A program made the position numbers and the translations under genes. The notes under the pieces were generated by a model. The model was not told where the DNA came from and made no database searches. It saw only the letters and a list, made by a program, of their open reading frames with translations. This document shows positions 62,527-64,000 of a stretch of DNA of 64,000 bases, piece after piece (the stretch's first letter is position 1; each line of letters begins with the position of its first letter). The stretch is from Chryseobacterium contaminans (lineage in GTDB: Bacteria; Bacteroidota; Bacteroidia; Flavobacteriales; Weeksellaceae). Location of the stretch: assembly GCF_001684955.1 (NCBI RefSeq), contig NZ_MAYF01000223.1, positions 29,779 to 93,778 of the forward strand. Direction: 5' to 3'.

Positions 62527-64000
62527 ATGAAAAATCTAAAATTAGGAATTTCAGCATTGGCGCTTACCGTTGCCTCTACTGTTTTCGCACAGACTACCAA
62601 CAATCCGTGGTTAATCGGAGTTGGTGCTCACGCTGAAAACCATGTAGCAGCAAGATCTAAATTCGGTAATACGTTCTCTGCGAAAAATTTGACGAAGAAT
62701 CTGTTCAACATGAACAGCTATTCTATTACACCTCCATTATCTAAGTTAACAGTTGCTAGAAACATTGGTAAAGGTTTAGTTATTGACTGGCAGACTTCTG
62801 TTGGAAATGTTGAAAACAAAAGATTCAACATGGGGAAAGAATTTTTCCTAATGACAGGTATTGGTTTCCAGGCTAAAGCTGCAGGCCTTTTATGGAACGA
62901 AGAATCTTGGTTTGATCCATATTTAAGAGTTGGTGCTAACTACCTAAGACATGACTATACAGGACAATCATTCCCTAAGAATGGTCTTGATGCTAATGGT
63001 AATGTATTAGATTACAATGTAACAAACGGAAAAGATGGTAACGAGAATGGTAAAGCTAACTTCTTTACTGTATCTACAGGTGCTGGTGCTAACTTCTGGG
63101 TAACTAAAAACTTCGGTCTTGGTATCCAAGGAGATTATGTATCAACTCCAGGTGATCACTCTACTGTTGCTAACTTCTGGCAAGCTTCTGCTTCTATCTT
63201 ATTCAGATTCGGAAACAGAGATAGAGATAAGGATGGTATCCTAGATAAAGACGATCTTTGTCCAGATACTCCAGGTTTACCAGAATTCCAAGGATGTCCT
63301 GATACTGACGGTGACGGAGTTCCAGATAAAGACGATCAATGTCCAGATGTAGCTGGTCCAGTTGAAAACAACGGTTGTCCTTGGCCAGATACAGATGGTG
63401 ACGGTGTAATCGACAAAGATGATGCTTGTCCTACTGTAGCAGGTCCTGCTGAAAACAAAGGTTGTCCTTGGCCAGATACAGACGGTGACGGTATCCTTGA
63501 TAAAGACGATGCTTGTCCTACTGTTCCAGGTCTTCCAGAATACAACGGATGTCCTAAACCAAAAGGTCAAACAGCTATCGACGTTGAAACTAAATTGAAG
63601 AGCGTTTACTTCGATTTCAACAAAGCAACTATCAAAGCTGAATCTAAAGATGCTCTAGATGCTGCTGCTGAAATCATTAAGAAAGACGGAGGTAACTATC
63701 TATTAGAAGGTAGAACTGATGCTAAAGGTGCTGCTGCTTACAACTTGAAATTATCTAGAGAAAGAGCTGCTTCTGTAGTTGCTGCTTTAGATTCAAGAGG
63801 TGTAGATGCTAACGCTCTTAAATCTATTGGTGTAGGTGCTACTAAAGCTACAGTTTCTGCTAAAGCTTCAGACGCTGAAAGACAAGTAGACAGAAAAGTA
63901 GTTGTTAAAGCTATCGAAAACGAAGCTGAGTGGAATGCAATCTCTAAGAAAGATTACGCTGATGCTCCAGTTAAGAAAGCGACTGCTAAAAAAGCAACTA
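62527..64000 (+). CDS. OmpA-family outer-membrane protein with TSP3-type repeats (3' truncated by window)
   Basis: An open frame from ATG 62527 runs off the window (at least 491 codons). It has a signal peptide (MKNLKLGISALALTVASTVFA|Q) and a roughly 210-residue barrel (FFTVSTGAGANFWVTKNFGLGIQGDY). Four thrombospondin type 3-like calcium repeats follow (DTDGDGVPDKDDQCPDVAGP, about residues 231-347). The OmpA peptidoglycan-binding domain (VYFDFNKATIKAES, LEGRTDAKGAAAYNLKLSRERA, ERQVDRKV) keeps the Asp and Arg needed to hold diaminopimelate. Beyond it an Ala/Lys-rich tail begins. Codon use is strongly biased, as for an abundant protein. Confidence 0.93.
   Translation, partial: MKNLKLGISALALTVASTVFAQTTNNPWLIGVGAHAENHVAARSKFGNTFSAKNLTKNLFNMNSYSITPPLSKLTVARNIGKGLVIDWQTSVGNVENKRFNMGKEFFLMTGIGFQAKAAGLLWNEESWFDPYLRVGANYLRHDYTGQSFPKNGLDANGNVLDYNVTNGKDGNENGKANFFTVSTGAGANFWVTKNFGLGIQGDYVSTPGDHSTVANFWQASASILFRFGNRDRDKDGILDKDDLCPDTPGLPEFQGCPDTDGDGVPDKDDQCPDVAGPVENNGCPWPDTDGDGVIDKDDACPTVAGPAENKGCPWPDTDGDGILDKDDACPTVPGLPEYNGCPKPKGQTAIDVETKLKSVYFDFNKATIKAESKDALDAAAEIIKKDGGNYLLEGRTDAKGAAAYNLKLSRERAASVVAALDSRGVDANALKSIGVGATKATVSAKASDAERQVDRKVVVKAIENEAEWNAISKKDYADAPVKKATAKKAT

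Noticed and set aside
63277..63570. 97-codon minus-strand frame inside the OmpA-family gene
   Set aside because: It is the antisense shadow of the calcium-type repeats, which keeps opposite frames open.
63970..64000. Ala/Lys-rich end of the OmpA-family frame as a possible frameshift
   Set aside because: The frame stays open to the window edge and such tails occur in this family; the end lies outside the window.

Overview
The window is a contiguous piece of a low-GC Bacteroidota chromosome. It is most likely from Chryseobacterium or a close relative (Weeksellaceae, Flavobacteriia). The evidence is a type IX secretion C-terminal domain, outer-membrane barrel families typical of Flavobacteriia, Bacteroidota promoters (-33 TTG/TTTG and -7 TAnnTTTG), a lack of clear Shine-Dalgarno sites, and a fused S10-spc-alpha ribosomal cluster. 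No rRNA, tRNA, IS element, prophage or CRISPR array was found.

Layout. 1-3.3 kb: tail of an outer-membrane protein, a low-affinity iron permease family protein and a secreted M12-type metalloprotease. 3.3-7.7 kb: three minus-strand envelope proteins of unknown function; two share a dyad at a fixed distance from the promoter. 8-13.5 kb: a glycerol operon (glpD-glpK-glpF-outer membrane protein) divergent from a DeoR-family regulator, with repeated TTTCGTTT sites between them. 13.6-15.5 kb: a GNAT/rhodanese pair divergent from a LysR regulator. 15.5-29.5 kb: rplC through rplQ, including secY, infA, rpmJ and rpoA; rpsJ is not at the front. 30.3-35.4 kb: a LuxR-type response regulator, an unknown protein, a 7-TM protein and a histidine kinase, followed by a three-gene envelope operon. 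Both units carry the same dyad and promoter at identical spacing. 35.6-38.3 kb: enolase and citrate synthase.

38.3-39.8 kb looks empty of ordinary genes but encodes three short paralogous double-glycine-leader peptides on the minus strand, with a conserved six-cysteine core and conserved upstream DNA. 39.8-48.2 kb: two amidinotransferase-fold hydrolases (one is CtlX) lead into a polyamine-type membrane cluster: AdoMet decarboxylase, DUF4178, a small membrane protein, DUF350, a membrane-anchored spermidine synthase homologue, an exported FAD amine oxidase and a polytopic membrane protein. 48.2-55.5 kb: a GH43 glycosidase, a lipoprotein esterase and two tandem TonB-receptor-like barrels. 55.7-62.5 kb: DUF3817, a TonB-like protein, nadD, recJ, an M48 protease, an ABC-F ATPase with a degenerate second Walker A, and smpB. 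The window ends inside an OmpA-family protein with calcium-type repeats.

The strongest candidates for undescribed biology are the peptide family, the two-component regulon with its unknown targets, and the polyamine/DUF350/DUF4178 membrane cluster. All functional statements come from reading the sequence and from family knowledge; no database search was run.
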